Shown piece after piece: positions 1-7,008 of a DNA stretch of 14,703 nt. The translations under genes were made by a program, and so were the position numbers. Location: assembly GCA_024691065.1 (NCBI GenBank), contig JAILOA010000324.1:1-14703 (forward strand), written 5' to 3'. The stretch's first letter is position 1. Every line of letters begins with the position of its first letter. The stretch is from Lachnospiraceae bacterium. GTDB lineage: Bacteria; Bacillota; Clostridia; Lachnospirales; Lachnospiraceae. The notes beneath the pieces are model-generated. The model had not been told where the DNA came from. It ran no database searches and saw only the letters and a list, made by a program, of their open reading frames with translations.

Positions 1-35
1 AATATGATTAATAAGTAAAATGAATAATAAATAAT

Positions 36-65
36 TTGACTGAATTGTAATTTGGTTAATAAAAT
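36..65 (+). promoter_or_regulatory. Putative sigma-A promoter for the glycosyltransferase gene
   Basis: TTGACT at 36-41 and TAAAAT at 60-65 are separated by 18 bases. Transcription would begin around 72, leaving a leader of about 70 bases before the ATG at 142. The surroundings are very AT-rich, so chance matches are common. The assignment rests only on the near-consensus -35 box and its position. Confidence 0.4.
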
Positions 66-141
66 TCAAAAACAATTTGTTTGTTAATAAGTAGGAAGAG
101 TGTCAGATAAAAACATCGTGCATCATAAAAACGGAGATAAA

Positions 142-1737
142 ATGAAATTAGAGAAGAAAAAAATATATTATTTAATTTTTGGCTTGATTTTAATAATTGC
201 TGTTTTATCCAGAGTACTTTTGATAAATAAGATTCCGGGTGATATAAGTCCTGATGAAGCATTTGCGGGATACAATGCATTTAGCATATTAAAATACGGT
301 GGAAGAGACAGCTTTGGTTATAAATTTCCTATGTATTTAACTGCCTGGGGTTCAGGTATGAATGTTTTGGAGTCTTATCTCTCAATTCCTTTTATAGCTT
401 TATTTGGAAATCATAATTATTCAATCAGAATTATTATGGTGATTTGCAGTATCCTTTCTCTGGTGTGTGTATATGGGATTGTAAAAGAATTAAGCGGAGA
501 TATTAAATTGTCTTTATTCTCTTTTTTTATATGCAGCATAATGCCTTGGCATATAATGATGTCCAGGTGGGGGCTTGAATCCGATCTTGCTCCTTCATTT
601 TTGATATTCTCGTTATATTTTTTTGTAAAGGGCCTAAAAAACGAGAAATTTTTTATGATTTCTTCTTTATTATACGGATTAACCATATATGCATATGCCG
701 TTACATGGCCGGCTTTGTTTATTATTGTGCTTTTACAAATAGTTTATGCCATAGTTTGTAAGAAAATTAAACTTACAAGGTACGCGGTTATTTCCATATT
801 TATATTAATTATAATGTCTTTACCGGCTTTCTTGTTTCTTATGGTGAATTACGGATTGATAGGAGAGATACATTTACCTTTTATGTCAATTCCGAAATTG
901 GTTGCCTTCAGGAACAATGAGATAGGTCTTTCAAATATTCCGGGAAATATTTTAAATATGCTTGAAATAGTTAATCTGGGAGATGGTATGTCGCAGAATA
1001 CACCGGAAGGAGTAGGATTATTTTATTATTTTTCTGTTCCTTTTATAATAATCGGAATGGTTCCGGTAATTAAAAAGGCTGTAAGCAGCATTAAATCCAA
1101 AGAAATATCATTGGAGGCAATTATTCTGATACAGTTTATCGGCGCTGTTGTAATAGGAATATTAGTAGATGTAAATGTAACTAAAATAAATATTATATTT
1201 ATGCCTCTCAGTTTAATTCTTTCATATGGAATATATAAAATTTGTGAAATGATAGAAAAAAAGAATATAATCATTGTTCCGGTTTTGTTATATATGTTTT
1301 TATTTGTGAATTTTGAGAGGATATACTTTTTGGAATATCAAAGTAATTGTTTCAAATATAATTACTGCCAGGATGCTTCAAAAGCATTATTGTATGTTAA
1401 AAATCAGATTTTAAAGAATGAGGATTATAAAGATTGCAAAATAAATATAACTGCCGATATATCTTATCCGATTGTATTGTATTATATGGAAGAGAATCTT
1501 GATAAATATTTGGAAACGGTAGAATATACAAATTATCCTGATGAATATTTGCAGGTGGAAAGTTTTGATAACATATTAATGAATGTGAATTACAATGAAA
1601 CGGTGGAAGATGAGAATGTATATATAGTAAATAATGAGATGTGTAACGGTTCGGTTTTGATTGACAGTTTAAAAGATAACAACTATGAAAATTATGATTT
1701 CGGTATCTACGGAGTATATTATAAGAAAAGGAATTAA
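142..1737 (+). CDS. Multi-pass membrane glycosyltransferase, GT-C superfamily (PMT/ArnT-like)
   Basis: Predicted integral membrane protein of 531 aa. The start is ATG 142, preceded by GGAG at 133-136 with 5-base spacing. The frame is open back to a GTG at 100, but AGGAAG sits only two bases before that codon, so it is a poor start. Residues about 8-28 form the first membrane segment. The next loop carries the acidic pair Asp38-Glu39 in a P-D-E-A context, the position where GT-C enzymes place their catalytic or metal-binding carboxylates. A PWHIMMSRWG motif, typical of PMT/ArnT-like proteins in Firmicutes, lies near residue 135. About ten or more hydrophobic segments follow, then a soluble domain of about 140 residues from roughly residue 390. 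Members of this superfamily transfer a sugar from a polyprenyl-phosphate donor to a protein, lipid or polysaccharide on the outer face of the membrane. The acceptor is unknown. The neighbouring pilus genes make pilin or pilus-platform glycosylation possible, but separate promoters argue against obligate co-expression. The gene uses ATA for isoleucine noticeably more than the pil genes do. The superfamily call is confident; the substrate is not. Confidence 0.82.
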   Translation: MKLEKKKIYYLIFGLILIIAVLSRVLLINKIPGDISPDEAFAGYNAFSILKYGGRDSFGYKFPMYLTAWGSGMNVLESYLSIPFIALFGNHNYSIRIIMVICSILSLVCVYGIVKELSGDIKLSLFSFFICSIMPWHIMMSRWGLESDLAPSFLIFSLYFFVKGLKNEKFFMISSLLYGLTIYAYAVTWPALFIIVLLQIVYAIVCKKIKLTRYAVISIFILIIMSLPAFLFLMVNYGLIGEIHLPFMSIPKLVAFRNNEIGLSNIPGNILNMLEIVNLGDGMSQNTPEGVGLFYYFSVPFIIIGMVPVIKKAVSSIKSKEISLEAIILIQFIGAVVIGILVDVNVTKINIIFMPLSLILSYGIYKICEMIEKKNIIIVPVLLYMFLFVNFERIYFLEYQSNCFKYNYCQDASKALLYVKNQILKNEDYKDCKINITADISYPIVLYYMEENLDKYLETVEYTNYPDEYLQVESFDNILMNVNYNETVEDENVYIVNNEMCNGSVLIDSLKDNNYENYDFGIYGVYYKKRN

Positions 1738-1774
1738 TAAAGTTTAAAAAAGTGAATAAAAAATGAAAAATCAG

Positions 1775-1802
1775 TTGACAAATACATTAATAAGAGTATA
1801 AT
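1775..1802 (+). promoter_or_regulatory. Strong consensus promoter, distal to pilC
   Basis: TTGACA at 1775-1780 and TATAAT at 1797-1802 are both perfect sigma-A hexamers, separated by 16 bases. This is the best promoter match in the window. The predicted start is near 1809, giving a leader of about 250 bases before the pilC GTG at 2061. A second promoter lies in between at 1947-1975. The distal promoter may drive the pilC-pilA unit through a long leader, or a short transcript ending upstream. Confidence 0.65.
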
Positions 1803-1817
1803 AAATGTAAATAAATT

Positions 1818-1967
1818 ATGAACAAAATGAAAACGAAATATGAATTTCGTTTTAATGAGAACGAATTTTTGTACAAATTGCACAAAGTAATACGGTTAAA
1901 TAAGACAATTAATGGTCAAAAAAAACAAAAATTTGTAAATTTCTACTTGCCAAACATAAAAAAATAG
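1818..1967 (+). other. Doubtful 49-codon ORF between the two pilC promoters
   Basis: An ATG at 1818 opens a frame of 49 codons ending in TAG at 1965-1967, starting about nine bases after the predicted start of the 1775-1802 promoter. The product would be Lys/Asn-rich, basic and without a hydrophobic segment. There is no Shine-Dalgarno sequence before the ATG, so translation would have to be near-leaderless. The frame also runs through a perfect inverted repeat. It matches no family I recognise. It could be chance in AT-rich DNA, or the promoter may make a regulatory leader or small RNA instead. Confidence 0.15.
1830..1853 (+). repeat. Perfect 10-bp inverted repeat in the pilC leader
   Basis: AAAACGAAAT at 1830-1839 is the exact reverse complement of ATTTCGTTTT at 1844-1853, with a four-base ATGA spacer. 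It starts about 20 bases downstream of the predicted start of the distal promoter. Only two of the ten pairs are C-G, so the RNA hairpin would be weak, although its 3' arm ends in four Ts. A DNA operator for a dimeric regulator is at least as plausible as an RNA structure. Confidence 0.5.
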
Positions 1968-1975
1968 TGTAATAT
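1947..1975 (+). promoter_or_regulatory. Proximal promoter for pilC
   Basis: TTGCCA at 1947-1952 and TAATAT at 1970-1975 have an ideal 17-base spacer. Transcription would begin near 1982. The leader would then begin with a short inverted repeat (CTAATC 1991-1996, GATTAG 2009-2014) before the ribosome binding region of pilC. With the promoter at 1775-1802 this gives a tandem arrangement, often a sign of dual regulation. Confidence 0.6.
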
Positions 1976-2060
1976 ACATAATATATTTTACTAATCGAAT
2001 ATTTTGGGGATTAGTGTACGGCCTGAGGAGGTCGAATCTAAGAAAGAAAAGGGTGATAAA

Positions 2061-3272
2061 GTGGCTAGTTTTAGTTATGTTGCTATTGATTCTAGCGGTA
2101 AACAAGTAAAGGGAACCATGGAGGCTAACGATGTAGATGCCGTTAAGGGTGCTCTTAAGTCTCAAGGGATGATTGTTACTTCTATTGGAACAGCTTCTGC
2201 TTTAAGTAAGGATATCAAGATTGGCGGAAGTGGTGTTAAGGCAAGAGATTTGCAGTTGTTCTGTACACAGTTTGCATCTATATTACATGCCGGTGTTACT
2301 ATTATCCAGGCTATGGATATGATGGTTGATCAGACAACCAACAAGAATCTAAAAGCAGCTTGTGCTGATGTAAAGGTTCTTATTGAAAAGGGTGACACAT
2401 TGTCAGCTGCTATGACTCAGCATGATGATGTGTTTCCTGAAATGCTTATCAACATGGTAGAGGCTGGTGAGCAATCGGGTAGTTTGGAAGTATCTTTACA
2501 AAGAATGGCTACTCAGTTTGAAAAGGATGCTAAGCTTAGTTCGATGGTTATGCAGGCTTTGATATATCCTGTGGTATTGTTAATAGTAATCATTGGTGTG
2601 GTAATTCTTATGCTTGTAAAGGTTGTTCCTCAGTTTCAGGAAACTTTTAATGAAGTAGATGCAGAATTGCCGAAGCTTACATTGATAGTAGTAGCTGCCA
2701 GTCATGCGGTTATGCATACCTGGTATATTATACTCGGAGTTGTAATATTGATTGTTGTAGCTTTTAAGCTATGGGCGAGAACCGAATCGGGTGCTATGAT
2801 AATCGGTAGAACTATTCTTAAACTTCCGTTGTTTGGTGATCTTGTAATTAAGCAGGCATCTGCCAGACTTGCCCGTACATTAAGTACTCTTACTACCAGT
2901 GGTATTCCACTTATTACAGCAGTTGAGATGTGTGGTAAGATTATGACGAACAGGGTTGTTAAGACAGTAGTTGAGGATGCTAAGTCGGATATTGAAAAGG
3001 GTGTTCCTTTATCACAACCGCTTGAAGCATCAGGTGTATTCCCGCCGCTTCTTTATCAGATGACAAGAATCGGTGAGGAAACAGGTAATTTGGAAGAAAT
3101 GCTTGATAACTGTGCTCAGTTCTATGAAGAAGAAGTTGAGAATGCAACACAGGCGATTGCAACAGTTGTTGAGCCTTTGATTATAGTAGTTATGGCGGGC
3201 ATAGTTGCTCCGATTATCGGTGCGGTAATGATGCCTATGCTTAGTATCTACAATGCAGTTGAGAATGCATAA
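2061..3272 (+). CDS. pilC: Type IV pilus inner-membrane platform protein PilC (GspF family)
   Basis: Platform protein of the pilus assembly machine. In the family it couples the PilB/PilT ATPases to pilin insertion and extraction. I choose GTG 2061 because the protein then begins M-A-S-F-S-Y-V-A-I-D, the usual PilC/GspF N-terminus, and because AAAAGGGTGA lies at 2047-2056. The frame is open to a TTG at 2004, but that has no ribosome binding site. A perfect GAGGAGGT at 2034-2041 lies too far upstream (19 bases) to serve the GTG normally. At 403 aa the length is standard. Two T2SSF domains are visible, at about residues 63-185 and 264-388. Each contains the family GE-x-(S/T)-G-x-L signature (GEQSGSLE and GEETGNLE). 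Hydrophobic segments lie at about 166-188, 211-235 and 370-392. The pilin gene follows after 98 bases with no terminator between, so the two are probably co-transcribed. No pilB or pilT is adjacent, which is unusual for a pilC locus. Confidence 0.95.
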   Translation: MASFSYVAIDSSGKQVKGTMEANDVDAVKGALKSQGMIVTSIGTASALSKDIKIGGSGVKARDLQLFCTQFASILHAGVTIIQAMDMMVDQTTNKNLKAACADVKVLIEKGDTLSAAMTQHDDVFPEMLINMVEAGEQSGSLEVSLQRMATQFEKDAKLSSMVMQALIYPVVLLIVIIGVVILMLVKVVPQFQETFNEVDAELPKLTLIVVAASHAVMHTWYIILGVVILIVVAFKLWARTESGAMIIGRTILKLPLFGDLVIKQASARLARTLSTLTTSGIPLITAVEMCGKIMTNRVVKTVVEDAKSDIEKGVPLSQPLEASGVFPPLLYQMTRIGEETGNLEEMLDNCAQFYEEEVENATQAIATVVEPLIIVVMAGIVAPIIGAVMMPMLSIYNAVENA

Positions 3273-3314
3273 TGAAACTATAGTGTAATAAAGGGTGGAA
3301 TTGAATTGTATCAA

Positions 3315-3335
3315 AACCGTTGGCCAAGAACGGTT
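3315..3335 (+). repeat. Hairpin between pilC and pilA
   Basis: AACCGTT at 3315-3321 pairs perfectly with AACGGTT at 3329-3335 across a seven-base loop. It has no T-run after it, so it is not an intrinsic terminator. It sits 36 bases before the pilin start codon. It could be a stabilising 5' structure on a processed pilA message, which would help make pilin in excess over PilC. That role is inferred from position only. Confidence 0.45.
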
Positions 3336-3370
3336 CAGATAAAAATAAACAAAAAAAGGAGAAAAAAGTT

Positions 3371-3910
3371 ATGAGAAATTACATTAACAATTTAAAGAAT
3401 AACAAGAAAGGTTTCTCTCTTGTTGAACTTATTATCGTTATTGCTATTATGGCAATCTTAGTTGGTATCGTTGCTTCACAGGTTATCCCTTATCTTGAGA
3501 AATCCAGAAAAGGTAAAGATCAGCAGCAGTTATCAGGAATTACAACAGCTATCGTTTCTACAATAGCAGATCATGCAACAGCAATCGAAACAATCACAGC
3601 TTCAGATATCGAAGGTTGGGACTCAGCAGCAGGTACAAGTGCTATGACTGATACAAACTGTGATAAGGAATTCGTTTCTAATCTTTCTTCACTTCTTTCA
3701 ACTTCAGGTGATGTTGAAGATTTAACAGATATTATGAAAGCCGTTGCTGGTAAGTTTAAGTCTAAAGCTTATACAGATGTTACAGGTACAGGTTCTAATA
3801 TTGACGGAAAGAACATTAAGGGTATGCTCGCATCCGGTAAGACAACAGTATTCGTTGCTACGGGTACTACTCCAAACGCTGACGAGAAGCTTAAGTCTGA
3901 GTCAGATTAA
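3371..3910 (+). CDS. pilA: Type IV prepilin, probable major pilin PilA
   Basis: Pilus fibre subunit of 179 aa. ATG 3371 is preceded by AAGGAG ending at 3361 with nine-base spacing. The frame extends upstream to a TTG at 3320 without a ribosome binding site. The class III signal is a 14-residue basic leader ending in K-K-G, then the mature sequence F-S-L-V-E-L-I-I-V-I-A. Phe at +1 and Glu at +5 are the residues needed for PilD processing and subunit docking. The hydrophobic alpha1-N helix is followed by a charged, Gln-rich helix (KGKDQQQ) and a Thr/Ser/Ala-rich globular domain of about 120 residues with one cysteine. The gene uses ATC and ACA codons more than its neighbours, consistent with high expression. 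A terminator about 65 bases downstream and the position next to pilC support a major pilin. The locus encodes other prepilins, so this role is likely but not proven. Confidence 0.9.
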   Translation: MRNYINNLKNNKKGFSLVELIIVIAIMAILVGIVASQVIPYLEKSRKGKDQQQLSGITTAIVSTIADHATAIETITASDIEGWDSAAGTSAMTDTNCDKEFVSNLSSLLSTSGDVEDLTDIMKAVAGKFKSKAYTDVTGTGSNIDGKNIKGMLASGKTTVFVATGTTPNADEKLKSESD

Positions 3911-3976
3911 TTTTTAGATTAAGATTTATAATTAACTTGATACTAAAAGGTATAGAGAATAAGTAAAAAGCATATT

Positions 3977-4010
3977 GGATGTCCCTACTTGGCAAGGGAC
4001 ATCCTATTAT
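3977..4010 (+). terminator. Hairpin terminator after pilA
   Basis: GGATGTCCCT at 3977-3986 pairs perfectly with AGGGACATCC at 3995-4004 around an eight-base loop. The tail TATTAT is only moderately T-rich. It is therefore probably a partial terminator that lets some transcription reach pilD and pilM-O while keeping pilin mRNA more abundant. No convincing separate promoter for pilD was found in 4011-4131. Confidence 0.65.
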
Positions 4011-4131
4011 ATAAATTACTTATAATCTTTCTTTTTGGTACTCAAGTTTTTATTTATGTAAAGGGAATTTTTATATTTTCTTTATGAAGTTTTATTTATT
4101 TTTATAATTGTGATTTTTGGGAGATAGGATT

Positions 4132-4941
4132 ATGTTTTCTGGTGATGATATTTTGTCATGTATTTTGGCTATAATTATGTCTGTTATTGCTTCAGGAGTT
4201 TCTAATCTCGTCATTTGTTTCCTATATTCCAAAGAAGAAAAGGAAGATGAAGAAAAAAATATCCATGCCTTATGTCAATCATGTAAGAATGAATATAGTA
4301 AGGTGGCTTATTTGTTTCCGTTTCTTCGTAAAAAAAAGGTATCTTCGTGTCCTAATTGCGGAAGTATGATTTCAAATCAATTTATTGTAATGCAATTACT
4401 TAATATTATTTTATATATTGCAACAATTTTGTATTTGGGTCTCAATTTAGAAACAGTATTGTTATGTTTATTTATAACTGCACTTATTACTATTTCTATG
4501 GTTGATTTTAGGATTTATGAAATTCCGGATTCTTATAATTTATTTATTTTAATCTTGGGAATATTTATTTCGATTATTGACAGAAATGAAATTGTAAGTC
4601 ATTTAATCGGTATGGTTGTTATTTCCGGCTTTTTGTTTTTGGTAGCTTTGATATCTGTTTTTATGGGAAGAGAAGCTATGGGAGGCGGAGATATAAAACT
4701 TATGTTTGCATCAGGTCTCGTTTTGGGTGTAAAAGGTATAGTAGTTGCTTTTATTGTCGGCTGCATTGCCGGTTCTGTTATTCACCTGGTGAGGATGCTC
4801 GTAACCAAAGCGGATCATCAATTATCATTTGGTCCTTATCTTGCGATGGGGATGGTTTATTCTGTATTTTTCGGAGAAAGAACCTGCAATTGGTATCTAA
4901 ATATTATATCTGCTTACGGGAGACTTCGTAATATTATGTAG
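4132..4941 (+). CDS. pilD: Prepilin peptidase (A24 family, PilD-like)
   Basis: Membrane aspartic protease that cleaves prepilin leaders after Gly at the cytoplasmic face; bifunctional members also N-methylate the new N-terminus. It has 269 aa from ATG 4132, with GGGAG at 4119-4123 (eight-base spacing). The catalytic aspartates are visible as Asp125 in V-D-F-R-I-Y-E-I-P-D and Asp187 in G-G-G-D-I-K. An F-G-P-Y-L-A motif lies at 233-238. Two C-x2-C pairs (Cys48/51 and Cys73/76) form the zinc-type motif of the N-terminal methylase domain. That domain is divergent: the usual G-S-F-L-N-V-V-I-x-R-x-P segment reads S-G-V-S-N-L-V-I-C-F, and the conserved acidic residue after the second pair is Gln88. 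Peptidase activity is well supported; methylation is uncertain. Its substrates should include the pilin upstream and the minor pilins downstream. Confidence 0.93.
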   Translation: MFSGDDILSCILAIIMSVIASGVSNLVICFLYSKEEKEDEEKNIHALCQSCKNEYSKVAYLFPFLRKKKVSSCPNCGSMISNQFIVMQLLNIILYIATILYLGLNLETVLLCLFITALITISMVDFRIYEIPDSYNLFILILGIFISIIDRNEIVSHLIGMVVISGFLFLVALISVFMGREAMGGGDIKLMFASGLVLGVKGIVVAFIVGCIAGSVIHLVRMLVTKADHQLSFGPYLAMGMVYSVFFGERTCNWYLNIISAYGRLRNIM

Positions 4942-4963
4942 GTTTTGCTTAAATTTATGTATA

Positions 4964-4997
4964 TCGCTGAGTGCTTATGGTAATGAGCACCGAGTGA
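4964..4997 (+). repeat. Imperfect hairpin between pilD and pilMN
   Basis: TCGCT (4964-4968) and GTGCT (4971-4975) pair with AGCAC (4986-4990) and AGTGA (4993-4997). The two five-pair helices are separated by a GA/CG internal loop and include one G-T pair. No T-run follows, so it is a poor terminator. It may be an mRNA processing or stability element in the 162-base gap. I found no good promoter in this gap. Confidence 0.35.
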
Positions 4998-5103
4998 TGT
5001 ATATAACAGTAAATTATTATTGTAATTACATCTAACATTTTTTTGATTATTTTTTGTGTAATTGTTTCACAAAAACAGATATCAAAGAGGGAGGATAGGT
5101 ACG

Positions 5104-6993
5104 ATGGCTAAACATGTACTAAGTATTGAAATTGGTCAACAGGTGACCAAGGTAATTGAAATTGATTATCGTAAGAAAAATCCACACGTATATCGTGCAG
5201 TTACCTTTGCAACACCTGAAGATGTCATGGATGATGGTTTTATCCGTGACAGAGACACACTTGCGGTTGCTTTTCGTGAACAATTGCAAACTGCGGGTAT
5301 AAAGGAGAAGGCAGTTGTATTCTCAATTGCTTCTACTAAAATTGCTACTCGTGAAGTAACTCTTCCGGATGTAAAGGAAAATAAGGTAGGATCATTAGTT
5401 GCTGCTACAGCCCAGGATTATTTCCCTGTAGATTTGACTAATTATTCCGTTGCTTATTCTATCCTTGATTCTGTGAAGGATGATTCAGGTAGTAAGTCGC
5501 TTAAGGTTATGCTTCTTGCAGCGCCTGATTCGCTTGTGGATAACTATTATAACTTCGCTGATACTATGGGGTTTTCAATTGAAAGTATTGATTACTTCGG
5601 TTCCGGTTCCATGCAGGTTCTTAAGAGCGAGATTGTTGGTTCTTATTGTGCTTGTGTTCAGATAAGCGGTAATAATTCTACTGTAACAATTATGAATGAA
5701 GGTCAGCAGCTTATGCAGCGTACTGTATCATATGGCGTATTTACTATGGCAGAAAGTATAGTACAGGATTCCGAAAATGGTATTAATGATCTTGATTCTG
5801 CATGTGATGCACTTACAAGAGAGAGACTTCTTTGTAATACTCTTGATTATGAAGGACTTGAGGCTACTGAAAGTGCAAGAATGACTGATACACAGTATGC
5901 AAGTGAAGTTGAACATCAGGCTGCCAGAAAAGTAGCAACTGATGCTTGCGGTGATCTTATTATGAGTGTTATCAGAGTGCTTGATTTCTTCAGATCTCAA
6001 AATCCTGGTATACAGCTTAATGGTTTATACCTCACAGGTATGGGCGTTAAGGTTAATGGTATTGATGATTTGTTCTCATCTGAAATTAATATTCCGATTC
6101 ATAAGATGGAACATCTCGTAAGTGTAACTTTCCCAAGAAAGTTTGGAGATAGCTTATACAATCAGACAGAATATATAGCTGTAATCGGTGCTGCTATAAA
6201 TCCTGTCGGATTTAAATCAAATAAAGCTGCCGAGAAAGGGATGGGAGGTGCCAAGATAAATATGGTTCCTTTCTGGATTGTTCTTGGTGTTGCTGTTGTT
6301 GCCGGAATAGCTATGAGTGCTATATCGGTAGGACGTTATATGAGTGCAGAAAAGAAGAATACTGATTTAAAGAATGAGAAGGAATCTTTATCTTATATTG
6401 AAGGTATCTATAATACCAACGAGTCTATAAAGACACTCGATTCTAATATTAATACTATGTATAAAGATACACATTCTATGAATGAGTATATGTCTGATTT
6501 GATTATCGAGCTGGAGGATAAACTTCCTTCTGCTTGTAAAATTGATTCTCTTTCCATTAACGATGAGGGAATTAATATGAGTGTTACTTCTAAGACTGAT
6601 TTACAGGCAGCTAAGCTCATTATGAATCTTGAGAAAGATTATGATGTTGAGGATCCTGCTACTGAAGTTGGTATTGCAGGTCTTACGGATATACAGTGTC
6701 CTGGTATTACTCATAATGAAGAAGAGAAGACTTGGACATATTCCATTTCAGCCAGATTTGTTAATATTGATGTATATGACAGTTTAGTTGAATCTGACGG
6801 AAGATATGCTATGGCTTCTAAGGACTCACTTTTGGATAGTAAGAAAGCCGATGGTGAGACTGATGAAGAATCTGATGTTGAAGATGAAACTGCTACAGAT
6901 ACAGAGACTACAGATGATGCAACTTCTGAAGAAACTACCGATGACGGTTCTACTTCAGAGGAAGCTTCTAGTTCTGAAAGTACAACAGAGTAA
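5104..6993 (+). CDS. pilMN: Fused PilM-PilN pilus platform protein
   Basis: A single 629-aa protein combines the cytoplasmic actin-like PilM with the membrane protein PilN. ATG 5104 follows GGGAGG at 5089-5094 (nine-base spacing) and gives M-A-K-H-V-L-S-I-E-I-G. Residues 1 to about 365 are PilM-like: the first phosphate loop (S-I-E-I-G-Q-Q), the segment L-P-D-V...Y-F-P-V-D-L, a second loop around 187-200 and an L-T-G-M-G adenosine-type loop around 310-314. Residues 385-390 read I-N-M-V-P-F, equivalent to the I-N-L-L-P peptide by which free PilN binds PilM. A membrane helix (about 390-412), a coiled coil (about 415-470) and a PilN-type domain follow. The last 50 residues (580-629) hold 21 Asp/Glu and 20 Ser/Thr. 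PilMN links the cytoplasmic motor side to PilO outside the membrane. The pilO gene begins 15 bases later. A PilMN fusion is also known, as I recall, from the Clostridioides difficile pilus locus. Confidence 0.92.
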   Translation: MAKHVLSIEIGQQVTKVIEIDYRKKNPHVYRAVTFATPEDVMDDGFIRDRDTLAVAFREQLQTAGIKEKAVVFSIASTKIATREVTLPDVKENKVGSLVAATAQDYFPVDLTNYSVAYSILDSVKDDSGSKSLKVMLLAAPDSLVDNYYNFADTMGFSIESIDYFGSGSMQVLKSEIVGSYCACVQISGNNSTVTIMNEGQQLMQRTVSYGVFTMAESIVQDSENGINDLDSACDALTRERLLCNTLDYEGLEATESARMTDTQYASEVEHQAARKVATDACGDLIMSVIRVLDFFRSQNPGIQLNGLYLTGMGVKVNGIDDLFSSEINIPIHKMEHLVSVTFPRKFGDSLYNQTEYIAVIGAAINPVGFKSNKAAEKGMGGAKINMVPFWIVLGVAVVAGIAMSAISVGRYMSAEKKNTDLKNEKESLSYIEGIYNTNESIKTLDSNINTMYKDTHSMNEYMSDLIIELEDKLPSACKIDSLSINDEGINMSVTSKTDLQAAKLIMNLEKDYDVEDPATEVGIAGLTDIQCPGITHNEEEKTWTYSISARFVNIDVYDSLVESDGRYAMASKDSLLDSKKADGETDEESDVEDETATDTETTDDATSEETTDDGSTSEEASSSESTTE

Positions 6994-7008
6994 AGGGGGA
7001 AGTGGATT

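Noticed and set aside
1803..2060. Possible c-di-GMP riboswitch before pilC
   Set aside because: Such elements control pilus genes in some Clostridia, but no GEMM-I or GEMM-II conserved core was found here or in the other leaders.
2004..2060. N-terminal extension of PilC from TTG 2004
   Set aside because: No ribosome binding site, and the added residues are unlike any PilC N-terminus; GTG 2061 gives the family-typical start.
3320..3370. N-terminal extension of the pilin from TTG 3320
   Set aside because: ATG 3371 has a good AAGGAG site, and the extension would run through the 3315-3335 hairpin region without its own ribosome binding site.
3989..4015. Promoter-like TTGGCA and TATAAA before pilD
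   Set aside because: The spacer is only 15 bases and the -35 hexamer lies in the loop of the pilA terminator, so it is not convincing.
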